From Turnera subulata (lineage: Eukaryota; Streptophyta; Magnoliopsida; Malpighiales; Passifloraceae): DNA of 64,000 nucleotides. The translations under genes and the position numbers were made by a program. Position 1 is the stretch's first letter; every line of letters starts with the position of its first letter. Under the pieces are notes generated by a model. The model had not been told where the DNA came from and did not search any database. It saw only the letters and a program-made list of their open reading frames with translations. This document shows positions 10,530 through 20,014 of this stretch, one piece after another. The stretch spans positions 155,605 through 219,604 of the forward strand of contig JAKUCV010002404.1 of NCBI GenBank assembly GCA_028386065.3. The letters run 5' to 3'.

Positions 10530-11212
10530 TTATCTTCTCGGAACGACGTTGAACCGAAAGCTGTTGGGGTCGTTGTTGATGTTGACTTGGATGTTGTCGC
10601 TCCACGAGAACCACATGCCGCCCCTGTTGTCCTGGCCTGGAAGCTCGAACTGGTTTGCTTGAGGGAACCGGAGTGGGATGAGACTGTGATCGTCTTGAGG
10701 CTGCCACTGGGTCTCGGTGAGAAGAACCATGTTTGGTTTGTACTGGTCTTCAGGTCCCTCAGAGTACGCGAGAACTCTTGGGAACGCCTAGCGACTCCTC
10801 TGCAGTTCCACACCAGTTGTCGGGCCTTGGGCCAAGTTACGGGCAGACGAGTGACTCTGGGCATGCTTTGGGCCGTCATCGAGAGCTGGTAGTAGGTACC
10901 TTGCTCCAGGAAGTAGCAAGTGGACTCTAGGTTGAACTCCTGAAGTCTTTCGGAGATGAAGAACATGGTGGAGTTGGCCGAGCCGTAGTAGGAGGTCCTT
11001 AGAGTGCCATGGTCCTCCAGGAAGAACGTCTCTTCCATGGGAGTGATAAAGAACCGCGATGAGTAGAGGTCGTCGACGAAGACCAGACGTGGCATTCTGC
11101 CGAGCTCGTTCGGTAGTTCTTCTGGACGCTCGTTGATCATACTGTAGGCCAGCCGGTTTCTTCTGCCTACGTTGACACCTTCGACGAAGAAGACGGATGA
11201 TGGAGCAGGCAT
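10530..11212 (-). pseudogene. Antisense reading frame with LINE endonuclease-like C-terminus
   Basis: A minus-strand frame starts with MPAPSSVFFVEGVNVG at 11212, opposite to the direction of the host element. The first 125 or so residues match nothing I recognise. Then comes a stretch like the N-terminus of a LINE apurinic endonuclease: LVWNCRGVARRS, TLRDL, then in the next frame KPNMVLLTETQW and GGMWFSWSDNIQVNI. Those blocks correspond to the WNCRG, KPD-LxETK and GG-W motifs of the family. A one-base change of frame near 10755 separates the halves, and the downstream frame stops at 10530. The endonuclease portion is truncated and lacks later catalytic motifs. It may be a captured gene fragment or part of a spliced antisense gene. 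Function is unknown. Confidence 0.5.
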
Positions 11213-11322
11213 CGTGTTTTGGAAGCGTGGGTATGTTGTTTTTTCTGAGCGTTGTGGTTTTGTTTTTCTGAGCGTTTGTTTGCTTTAAAATGCTTTTGAT
11301 GATTTACACCTCACCGCTCCAT

Positions 11323-11330
11323 CTTTTATA
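11323..11330 (-). promoter_or_regulatory. TATA box for antisense frame 1
   Basis: On the minus strand the sequence GAGTATAAAAGATGG reads as a good plant TATA box about 110 bases before the ATG at 11212. No other coding signal explains it. Confidence 0.4.
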
Positions 11331-12076
11331 CTCTTATGGGGAGCGTGATTACCGTTTTCGATTTTCAAGATTTTGCTTTTTGAAATTTTACCGTTGCTTT
11401 ATTTATTTCTTTGTTACTTTATACGTTTTTCGGGCTACAATGCCAGAGTTTTCAGCATTTTTCCATCTCATGATCTTCTTTCGCTCTGGCTACCTTGTCC
11501 TTTCTTTTTATGGCTTTTCTATATTTTCTGCATCTTTTATCACATGCATCCGTGACCGTTGAGGCTAGACTGGTGGGACCATACCTCGAGTAGAGCGCAT
11601 ATGCGACAAGCTTACAGCTGTTCAGACATCGTGGAGAGATACGAGGCTTGATAGACGTTTTTGGCTCATGCGGAATTTGTGAACAAGTGGGTAACGTTTC
11701 TTTAGAGGGACACAGGACGTGCTCGTGATCATCGCCTTGCTAGTTAACAGACGTCTTTTTCACGAGGGAAACCGACGTCACCGTTAGCTGCGTATGTCAC
11801 GTTTCTCGGGATCGAGGATGGTTACGATCGACCTAGAGCACCGAGCATGAAACATGTTTTGTTTTAATTTCTTTTTGTTTTGATTTTGGTAAACGAGATT
11901 TGTTTTTAATCTCTTTATGCTTAATTTTTTATTCTTATTATTGATTTTTGTTCTGCTTTGAGATGTTTTTATCTTTCTGTTAGCATGAGTTTTCACAATT
12001 TAACAAGAGTTTTTGATTTAAAAAGGAAAATTTATTTTATTTATTTCATAATGGTTTACAACAGAGAAGAAGTACT

Positions 12077-12454
12077 CTAAGGAGTTACTTGCTTCTCAAG
12101 ATCTTTTACAAGTTTTTGGACGTTTTTCATATGAGGGAAGAGCTCCGCGCACGCCATTTCTATCTGCATCACCGCCGAGCTGATCTTCTTCAGTGAGACG
12201 TTTAGCTGCGTCAGCGTCTGCTGCGGAGTGCTGCTTTCAGCTATCGCCTTGCCCTTTCGATCTTCAGCTTTCTTGATGGCACGCTTCTTTCGTCGTTTTG
12301 GGGAGACGACCATGTGTTCCTTCAGGCCAATGATGTTGGTTTTAAACCGTTTCTTGGGAGGTTCTTCATCAGAGCTTGTCGGGAAAGCAGTGCCACCGAT
12401 GTAGCTGTTGTTCTCGGAGTCTGAGGTAGTTCTTGATCTCAGTGGAGAGTCCAT
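12077..12454 (-). CDS. Antisense basic protein, 125 aa, function unknown
   Basis: This intact minus-strand frame of 125 codons runs antisense to the host LTR element. The N-terminal third is acidic and serine-rich. Two basic clusters (PPKKRFK near residue 33 and PKRRKKRAIKK near 52) look like nuclear localisation signals. The C-terminal half (about 80-122) has heptad-like spacing of L, I, M and V and is probably a helix or coiled coil. I recognise no family. Composition is gene-like and unlike the flanking AT-rich DNA. A TATA-like box stands about 37 bases upstream of the ATG. It could be a captured host exon, a regulator of the element, or chance. Confidence 0.45.
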   Translation of the reverse strand: MDSPLRSRTTSDSENNSYIGGTAFPTSSDEEPPKKRFKTNIIGLKEHMVVSPKRRKKRAIKKAEDRKGKAIAESSTPQQTLTQLNVSLKKISSAVMQIEMACAELFPHMKNVQKLVKDLEKQVTP

Positions 12455-12490
12455 GACTGTGTGTGAGTATGCCAGTCATGAGGTTTGGTT

Positions 12491-12497
12491 CTTATAG
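12491..12497 (-). promoter_or_regulatory. TATA-like box for antisense frame 2
   Basis: The minus strand reads CCTCTATAAGAACC roughly 37-43 bases before the ATG at 12454. The short distance would leave a very short leader, so the start site is uncertain. Confidence 0.35.
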
Positions 12498-12609
12498 AGG
12501 ACGAGACGTCGCTTAAGGGTATAAGCGGTATCCCGCGTTGAGGTTGGACACCTGGCAGAGAGTGCCAGAAGCTTACCGTGGTAGGACCCATGGATAAGAC
12601 GGAATTTCA

Positions 12610-12639
12610 GGGACGAAATTCTTTTTAAGGTGGGTAGAC
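12610..12639 (+). promoter_or_regulatory. Polypurine end of internal region
   Basis: The bases before the right LTR (GGGACGAAATTC, then AAGGTGGGTAGAC) closely resemble those before the 3' LTR of the chromovirus (GGGACGAAATTC, AAGGGGGGACGGC on the minus strand at 22545-22514). This is the expected plus-strand priming site. It is one of the few internal segments shared with the coding element. Confidence 0.65.
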
Positions 12640-15375
12640 TGTAACAGCCCGGGTAAAAATTTTGGATTTTTACCGGGACGGTAAAAGTCTTTTTACCGTG
12701 ATTTACTGTTGAATTAATCTTGGGTAATTAATTCAAGGTAAATCGGGAGTCGTTTTTTGAAACCGAGAGTTTTCCCGCGCTCGCGATTTTTCCGTGGATT
12801 TTTCGGGCCTAAGTCGGTATTTTTTCGGGTCCCGGAATTCTCGAAAAAATCACATAGGAAAATAACTAAGGGGGTATCGATTATTTTCTGGTCTGGACCG
12901 GACTCGCTCCAGAAAATTGCATTATTGAAGCTCACATGTCAAATAGTAAAAAAAAAAACAGTTTAAAGCCGGTGAAGAAGAAGGGGGGAGGAAGAGAAGA
13001 GGAAAGAAAAGAGAAAAGAAAGAAGAGAAAAAAAAGAGAGGAAAAGAGAAAAAAAAGGGGGGGGGGGGGGGACGAGCCACCACACACGCGCCGGACCACC
13101 ACCCATCACTGCCGTCACCTCCTTTCCTTCCTCTTCCTATCGCGCGCCAGCCGGATGCGTCGCCTCATCTGGAACGCCACCCTCGTCCGCCTCCGATTCC
13201 GTGCCGCCGGCTGGACAAGACAACCCGCGAGCAGAGCCGTCTGACCCACCTCCCTGCTACAGCCGACGACCTTCACCAACGACAGTAGCTGCGCCGCCCT
13301 CGCCTCATCTTTGCCGTCGTGCTCGCGCCCCCGCGCCGTTCCGACCACGCTGCCCCGTCGACCGACGCCTAGGTGAGCTTGGGGAAGAAGATGACCAGTC
13401 GGGTCGTGGCTGTGGGTCGGGTTTGACCCGACGCCTCATCCGGGTCGCGAGTGTGGGCTGTGTGTGATGTTGGGTTGGGCTGGGCTGGACCGATGTGCAC
13501 CTCGGCCTCGCGTGGGCCTACACCTGGGCTCCTGCTTGGAGTTTAGGTCTGGTCTATGTAGTGGGTTGGGTTGGCACTATTTGCCCAGTCCGATTTAATT
13601 AAAAAAATAAATATATAATTCGGGAAAAAATATATATACTTATATTTTGAAAAATTAAATAACTATATCAGGTTTTGGAAATTATTATTATGTTTTATAC
13701 CATGATATATATACCCTGGAAAATTATATATAAGTTGTTGTTTTTCTAAAAAAATTATGGAATTACCTTTGGAAAGATATATATATGGTATACATAATTT
13801 ATATTTACAAAAAATAGAGAATTATGTTGATATTATTATAGTTTGGAAATGTTTGTTACCTTTGGGAAATATATATATGTACTTTGAAAATTAAAGGTAA
13901 TTATATTTTGTGTTGGAAAATATTATTATATATATTTAGAAAAAGATAAATACTATATATATTTTCTGGAAATTATAAATAGATTATTATTTTTCTGGAA
14001 AAAATATGGAGACTATAATTTTTGAAAATTATAATTATTTTATGAAAATATTTTAAAAGAGTTTTAATTAAAGTATGGTACCGAAATTATATTCGAATAT
14101 ACGTATGGTATAATATTTTCGGTAAAAGAAGATAGTAAAGGATATGAACCGGGATGGGTTATTTCGCAGTTTTGGCATCATAGTATACCGATTATGTGCA
14201 TTTATGTGTATATATTGTTTTGCTGTATAGGTTCGGATATCTGGCAGTTTCCCGAGGAGTCGGCGTCGGACCGGTCATTGTCTCCGGAGTTGAGTAATCG
14301 GCCAAGGTGAGGATGGATTTCCTTCAATATGTGCCTGTATTACTCGGTTATTGTGCTTGATGTTTATTGCAGTGTTGATGATTGCATTTGTTGTGATTGT
14401 TGTCGGGATGTTTATCCCAGTATTTTGATTTGGTATTTTTGGGATGTTTATCCCCGTGTTGATTTTATATGTCTTTTGGTTCAAAGTATAAAGTGGATTA
14501 ATAATAAATTGTGATAAGGATGTCAATCCTTGATTTTGGATAGGGATGTCTATCCCGGTATTTTGGTTAGGGATGTCGATCCCTGAGATTTGGTTTGAAT
14601 GACGATAATATAAATGTCACGTGATAAGTAGTGGTACGACTCGATGGTTTGAGACTGTTTCATGGTGGCCATGACCTGGGTTACTTGTGATAAGCATGTC
14701 TATGCTTGGGATGTCTATCTCGTGATTATTTTTGGGATGTCGATCCCTGGGTTCGTATTTTTGGGATGTCGATCCCTGGGTTCTCTGGATTTGGTCTGGC
14801 ACCCGCAATATATTGATAACCAGGTCTGACCTCTAGCTTATCCGTGACAGGGTCCGGAAAGATAAAATTGGAAATTGGTTTTTGTTTTTTTGTTTAAGTT
14901 TTTTTTTTGGTCTTGGACCGGTTTTGGGTCGAGTCTTTGTTTTGGTGTGTTTGGCTGTTTAGCCTGTGTTTGACTTGAGTAGTTATAGTGTGCATATCGA
15001 TTGTCTTTCCTTCGTCGGTGAGCACTTCGGACTCACCCCTCTCCTGCGGGCTTTCATCCCGTAGGATGGATTATTTGTGTTACAGGATTGGTGTATTCCA
15101 GACAGGCTGCGGCGTTATCCCTTGGACAGGGCTCGGATCCATAGTTTGCATCAGTGTCGCATACAGTGTTTTGTGAGTTATTAAGTCTTCCGTTGTGCAT
15201 TTTACTGATATTGTTGGGCCATTTGGCCGGTTGAGTTATTATTGATGTTGTTATTTTGGGCTGTTGAGCCCGAGTTTCTATTGTATACACTGTATGCTTG
15301 GGCTTGTTTTGGTTGGGTCGTTACAGTTCCGGTACGTGTTTACTGTGTACGGTAAATACGGGTCGGGACGTTCCA
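12640..15375 (+). repeat. 3' LTR of the non-autonomous element
   Basis: It starts TGTAACAGCCCGGGTAAAAA and ends GGGTCGGGACGTTCCA. It is nearly colinear with 7373-10256 but has a shorter purine tract (about 12975-13071) and a few base changes. It holds the conserved hairpin at 15017-15037. Confidence 0.9.
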
Positions 15376-15380
15376 TTTTA

Positions 15381-17440
15381 TGCCACTGAGCTACACAGGC
15401 TATCGCAATCTAATTAAATTATTTGAAAACTCAAATTTAGTAAGAGCCTTGTATACGATTTTTTCGGGAAAGATGTTTTAGTAGCTAATTCATTCCCTCT
15501 TAACTCTTTTGGGCCTACAACCTTGAGTATTGACATGCTTGTTTTTTTTGGTATATTGCGTATTGGCATGCTGAAGGCATGGGCTATCCTTGTTTTTTTT
15601 TTTGTTTTATAATAATATCTGATGTTTGATCATTTTATTATTCCCACGTGCTTTATTAGCAAATAACACCAGCAGGTCATGGACAGATTCTTTTGATTCA
15701 TATGAGTCAAGGGGAAAAACCAGAAGAAAAAGAAGGCATTGCGAGAAATTTTCTAATTCATTTCAGGTGACGCATTGGTGAGCGTAACATCCATCTCAAG
15801 AGCTTTGGCAGGGAAATGATGGGACCGAAGGCACCCGAAAAAACTTCTCAATTTTTACACAAGTAAATCACCCATTCCAACACTCAAGTTTAAGAAGAGA
15901 TTTTCAGTTTCAGAAAAGGGAAGAAAGGCATAGCAAAGATCTCAATATTCATTAGAAAATGAACCACAGTGATTAGTGCCTTCTCCTCCTGGCGGCCAAA
16001 CCTTTTATAACCAAAAAAAAAGAAGGGAAAATAATAAAACCTAATTATCTACTATTTAACCGATTTCTCGATGATTATTCCGTTTCTGATCATCAACAAC
16101 AAAGATAGTTTTTAACTAAGCCTAGTTTGACTGGGTTTAAAAGTCTTTATGTAATTGAGGTTTAAGAGTCTAAATCCGATTTGGTTCAGGAATCTTGTCT
16201 TGTCCGTCAGAGTCTATATAAATAGGTGTGTCAAAATTTTATTATTATATGTAGCAAGATTATAGTTGTGAGAAAAATACTGAGGGTGTGTGACTCCGTG
16301 AGAGGCACGGAGTTGAGTGGTTTGTATTTGAGCAATTTTAAATTTTATTTTTATAAAATTAGCATTAGTCCTCTACCAAAATTTGGCATACTAAAATCGA
16401 CAAACACACTGAGGAATTTCCATGTGTTGTTGTTAGACAAAAAATTATTTCTATGTGTTGTTTCTATTTCTTCTCTATTATTTGGATTTTGGTCGGCCGA
16501 CAACTTTTAAATCAACTGATTTTACCCAAAATATCTAATTATCTACTGTTTATCAAATCAATTACATTTTAGGTCCAAAATATCTACACAACTACACGTG
16601 CTAGAGGCATCGTAGGCAATAAGAGTGAGGGAATTTTGAAGAAAAAAATTAATTTCTGCGCAGTATTGAATTATTAAAAAATATTTTTGTTTTTTTTTTT
16701 GATTATGTTGAAGTTTATTGCTTTCATAGGATTTTAAAAAAGATTTTAAGCACTCCTCGCACCAACCTAGGGCATGCAGACGCCATGTGTATTGTATATT
16801 TAGATATTTTCTTGGAGGAGATCATACAAATAACCCACCGACAATTTATTAAAAGAAGAACTTAAACCATGCAAGTTGTTAGACATAAGAAAAAAAAAAA
16901 ATGTAGCCCATAGGCATAACAAATGAATATATGAACAGTAGCGAAGCTGGATGGAAAACTTAGTAGGGCCAAAATGAAAAAAAAAAAAAAAGAAGAAAGA
17001 GAAGCAATCCTAGTTGGAAAGGAAATAGCACAACATTACCTATCATGCTATATTTTAATTTAATTATATCATCTATATACTCAATAAATGTATATATGTG
17101 ATTCATCGAAAGAATATATATGTATGTATATGTATATTCGAAGATAAGGGCCATGAACCCCTCCAAGCATAAGGTAGCTTAACCACCGCATACGAGTGTC
17201 CAAAGTTTCCTTAAGAAGAAAATTTAAAGCCAAACTTCTTGGTTGTTCACAAAGAGATGATCAAAAGATAGTTTTTGGAGATGAAATCTTTAAATTATGA
17301 TTTCTCTAGACACAGTATGGGAAAACATCTTGACTTTTGCTGAAAGAGAAGATCGAAGGTTTGAATTTTTTGTTAAATCAATATAGTATTTACGTACAGA
17401 AGCTCTATAGTAAAAGATTCGAATCTTACTAATTATTTAG
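15381..17440. other. Intergenic DNA, possible LTR-type promoter remnant
   Basis: No gene is supported. A TATATAAATAGG motif near 16215, preceded by text typical of plant LTR U3 regions and followed by GAGAGGCACGGAGTTGAGTGG, suggests a decayed Copia-type LTR promoter, but no matching second LTR, PBS or TSD was found. The 94-codon frame at 16226-16510 is AT-rich and matches nothing I recognise. The rest is AT-rich with short homopolymers. Confidence 0.35.
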
Positions 17441-18186
17441 GGATTGGGCTCCTCTCCAATTGGGGGGTAACAGGATAGATCCTGTTACTCCAATCTCAAC
17501 CGTTAAATTAAATCTAACGGTTGATAATTACTTTATATTAAAAAAATAATTTTTTAATCCAAGATCTAAGAATCTAACGCCAGTATATTTCAGTTTTAAA
17601 AACCTCAAAACCCAACCCCAAGGATAACTACACAAAAAGAAGAGAACAAAAGAATACACAGAATCAAAATATATTCTACTCTTCTTGTACCAAGAGTTCT
17701 TTCCACGCATTAGTTTAAAAATGAGGGTGGATTTTGAAGAAGGAGAAGAATGGATTCTAAGGTTGGTTATAACTCCATCTGATTGTTTAGCAAATCTACT
17801 CATCAGTTATTTTTACTCTACTCTTTGCAATAATCATCAGCCCTTCTCTAAAAAAAGAAAAAGAAATTCTTTCTTTTCAATTCTTTTTTGTATCCTTTGT
17901 AGTCTTGTTATACTGATATCTGAGGTTTATTTGGGGAAATCAGTTTGCAGATCCAAACAATTGAGAAGAAGAAAAGGAGAGAAGATGAACAAACACGAAG
18001 AAGAGAAGCCAATTTAGTTTTTTGAGTAAAGAGAATAAAAGTCAATTAAATATTGAGTATCCCGTGCTTAGTAAAAAATTATCTTTTTAATATAAAATAA
18101 TTATCAATCGTTAGATTTAATTTAACGGTTGAGATTAGAGTAACAGGATCTATCCTGTTACCCTTAACTGGAGAGGAGCCCAATCC
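17441..18186. mobile_element. Non-autonomous Mutator-like element (MULE)
   Basis: Terminal inverted repeats of about 115 bp begin GGATTGGGCTCCTCTCCA at both ends (17441 onward, and the reverse complement ending at 18186). A 9-bp direct repeat ATTATTTAG flanks the element (17432-17440 and 18187-18195). Long TIRs with 9-bp duplications identify the Mutator superfamily. The 500-bp interior has no transposase. It has short open frames on both strands that match nothing I recognise; a captured gene fragment (Pack-MULE) is possible but not shown. Confidence 0.85.
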
Positions 18187-18195
18187 ATTATTTAG

Positions 18196-18888
18196 GGGAA
18201 ACATCAAATCCGGAATCAATCATTATTTCTCTGTATACTCTCGCATAGTTTCTCCTGTTTCTCGTCAACAAAATGATGACTTCAAAAATCTTTGGGTAGC
18301 TCATGGGCCCTAATACTACTAGTAAAGCACTTTTAGCAGATTTGAACAAATTCCACCCACCAGTTTGTTTTGTTCATTCCCAAATGAGAAATTAATCTAA
18401 TTTTTTTCTTTTTATAATTATACAGTTTTGATTTTTGTTTTTGGGGTTATATCACACCCTTGAATTTGATGGTACACCTTTCGTGATCAATCCATCCGCA
18501 TATCTCGTTGCCCGCCAATGAGCAAGATCTGTCACCCTTACCAAAATATGAGTGGCAATTTAAGTTAATGAATTATACTAAGAAAGTTTGATACTAAAAC
18601 AGCCAAATTCTGTCATTTAAGGTATTGAATTTTTTTTATACATTAGAATCCCATAAACTACCCAAATCCCAAAATGCCCCAACAACCCATAATTCCTTTT
18701 TTTTTATGCTAAACCCATAATTCCTTGGATAAGACTTACTAAAAAATTAAATCAACTTGACTTATTTAAATTTATTAAATATTTATATTTTAAAATCTCT
18801 TTATAGATAAATTGTTTTTAATTAGTAGCTTTTTATTTCATAAAGATATTGTGATATTGTTTATGATGAGGGACATTGTGTTACGGAC
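18196..18888. other. AT-rich intergenic DNA, nothing recognised
   Basis: No gene, RNA or terminal repeat was found. The last 50 bases before the LTR can be read into the LINE coding that resumes at 31754 if one ATTG copy is removed, but the reading is too short to be sure. Confidence 0.5.
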
Positions 18889-19292
18889 CAAGAGTGTGGC
18901 GCAGCGGATGCACACTCTCAACGTGCGGCACAAGCAAGATCGTCCCTTAACTTGTAAGCCTACACACGCAAACACACGGAAGAGAGAACCAAGAGAATAA
19001 TAAAGCAAGAGAAGTAACTAGGAGAAGACTCAGTATTATTATTAATAAACCATCAACAACAATACATGCCCAACAACTCCCCCTCACGCGTCTTATTTAT
19101 ATAGGTGCCGCAAGGTTTCAGCCCTTTTCCTACTAGTAATAGGATTCCTATCGCGACTAGGTTTCCTACCACAAGTCTATTCCTACTAGGATTCAAAGTG
19201 GCCAGCCCAAATCTAATAGGAGCAGTTCAGCCCACACGCGCACCAGCAAGCCCAAGGAAACCCTGTGCGCCTTGGATTCCCGGGTTGTGACA
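18889..19292 (-). repeat. 3' LTR of the gag-PR-chromodomain element
   Basis: A 404-bp repeat almost identical to 31340-31753. On the plus strand it starts TGTTACGGACC (the other copy has TGTCACGGACC) and ends GGGTTGTGACA. Confidence 0.85.
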
Positions 19293-19303
19293 TTCTCCCC
19301 CAC

Positions 19304-20009
19304 CTATTCTGGCAACGTCCTCGTTGCCGTTCGACGATAGGCAGCTATCCTTCGCCCGAACTTTCGCAACCTGTGCTCGCCTGTCCATCTTGCTCTATGA
19401 CTTCCTCGCCATTGCACAAGATACTCGACCACCGGTGCATCCGTACCATGCCATCGAACAAGTTTGTCCGCCAAAATCTGCATAATAGGAGTCCTCCTAA
19501 CTTGTGTAGACCTGACCCTCGAACTCGTCTCTGGCACCACCCTTATCGCTGTAAGAGCCTTCTTGTCTTTCAAAGCACCCTCACGCATCGGGTACAAAGT
19601 AAAGTCTTGCTTGTTCCTGTGAAGTACTATCTTTCCTTCCTTAGCAAAGACTTCAACCTGTTTCTTCGAAAGACACTCCATCCCAAGAACCACTGAATAG
19701 TCATCCATAGGCACCACAGTGAAGTCAACTTTGCCATGCCACTCGCCTATGTCAACCTTGACGTCATGTGCAACTCTAATAACGGGTTGTTCTCTCGCAT
19801 TAGTCGGCTTCATGACACTGTTTTCCACCTTTCTGAACCGAACTCCCAATCTCTTGGCAACATCCACCTCTATGAAATTTTGAGTTGCCCAGGAACCACT
19901 AAGGCATCCAGCTCTTCCCCATAAATCGACAACTTGATAAACATCCTCCCCTTATCTTGCACATGCTTGTACAAATCCATGGCATCCAGCTTCTTCAAAG
20001 TAGCCATCT
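19304..20009 (-). pseudogene. Protease remnant fused to a chromodomain
   Basis: From the insertion point, the minus strand codes about 40 residues up to the protease active-site region. There the expected D-S/T-G triad is altered (LVVPG, Asp replaced by Val) and a one-base frameshift follows. The frame then continues from residue MDVAKRLGV (19867) to 19304. It contains the flap-side motif VVLGMECL and then, within about 30 residues, VEYLVQWRG and WTGEH, which belong to a chromodomain. RT, RNase H and integrase, which normally lie between the two, are missing, so the deletion joined protease and chromodomain in one frame (near 19500-19540). The fused protein is unlikely to be an active protease. 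Confidence 0.7.
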
Positions 20010-20014
20010 TGACA

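Larger units (their letters stand above)
7373..15375 (+). mobile_element. Non-autonomous LTR retrotransposon, complete, without gag-pol
   Basis: It has two long LTRs (7373-10256 and 12640-15375), 5-bp duplications TTTTA (7368-7372 and 15376-15380), a primer-binding site after the left LTR and a purine-rich stretch before the right one. The internal region of 2.4 kb has no sense gag, PR, RT or IN. It carries two antisense reading frames, described separately. The LTR ends and PBS match the coding chromovirus at 20015-29738, which could supply enzymes for it; this is inference. The two LTRs are highly similar by eye, suggesting fairly recent insertion. Confidence 0.9.

Noticed and set aside
16226..16510. 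94-codon plus-strand frame after a TATA-like box
   Set aside because: AT-rich composition, Phe/Leu/Ile-biased, no recognisable domain. The TATA motif is more likely an LTR remnant.
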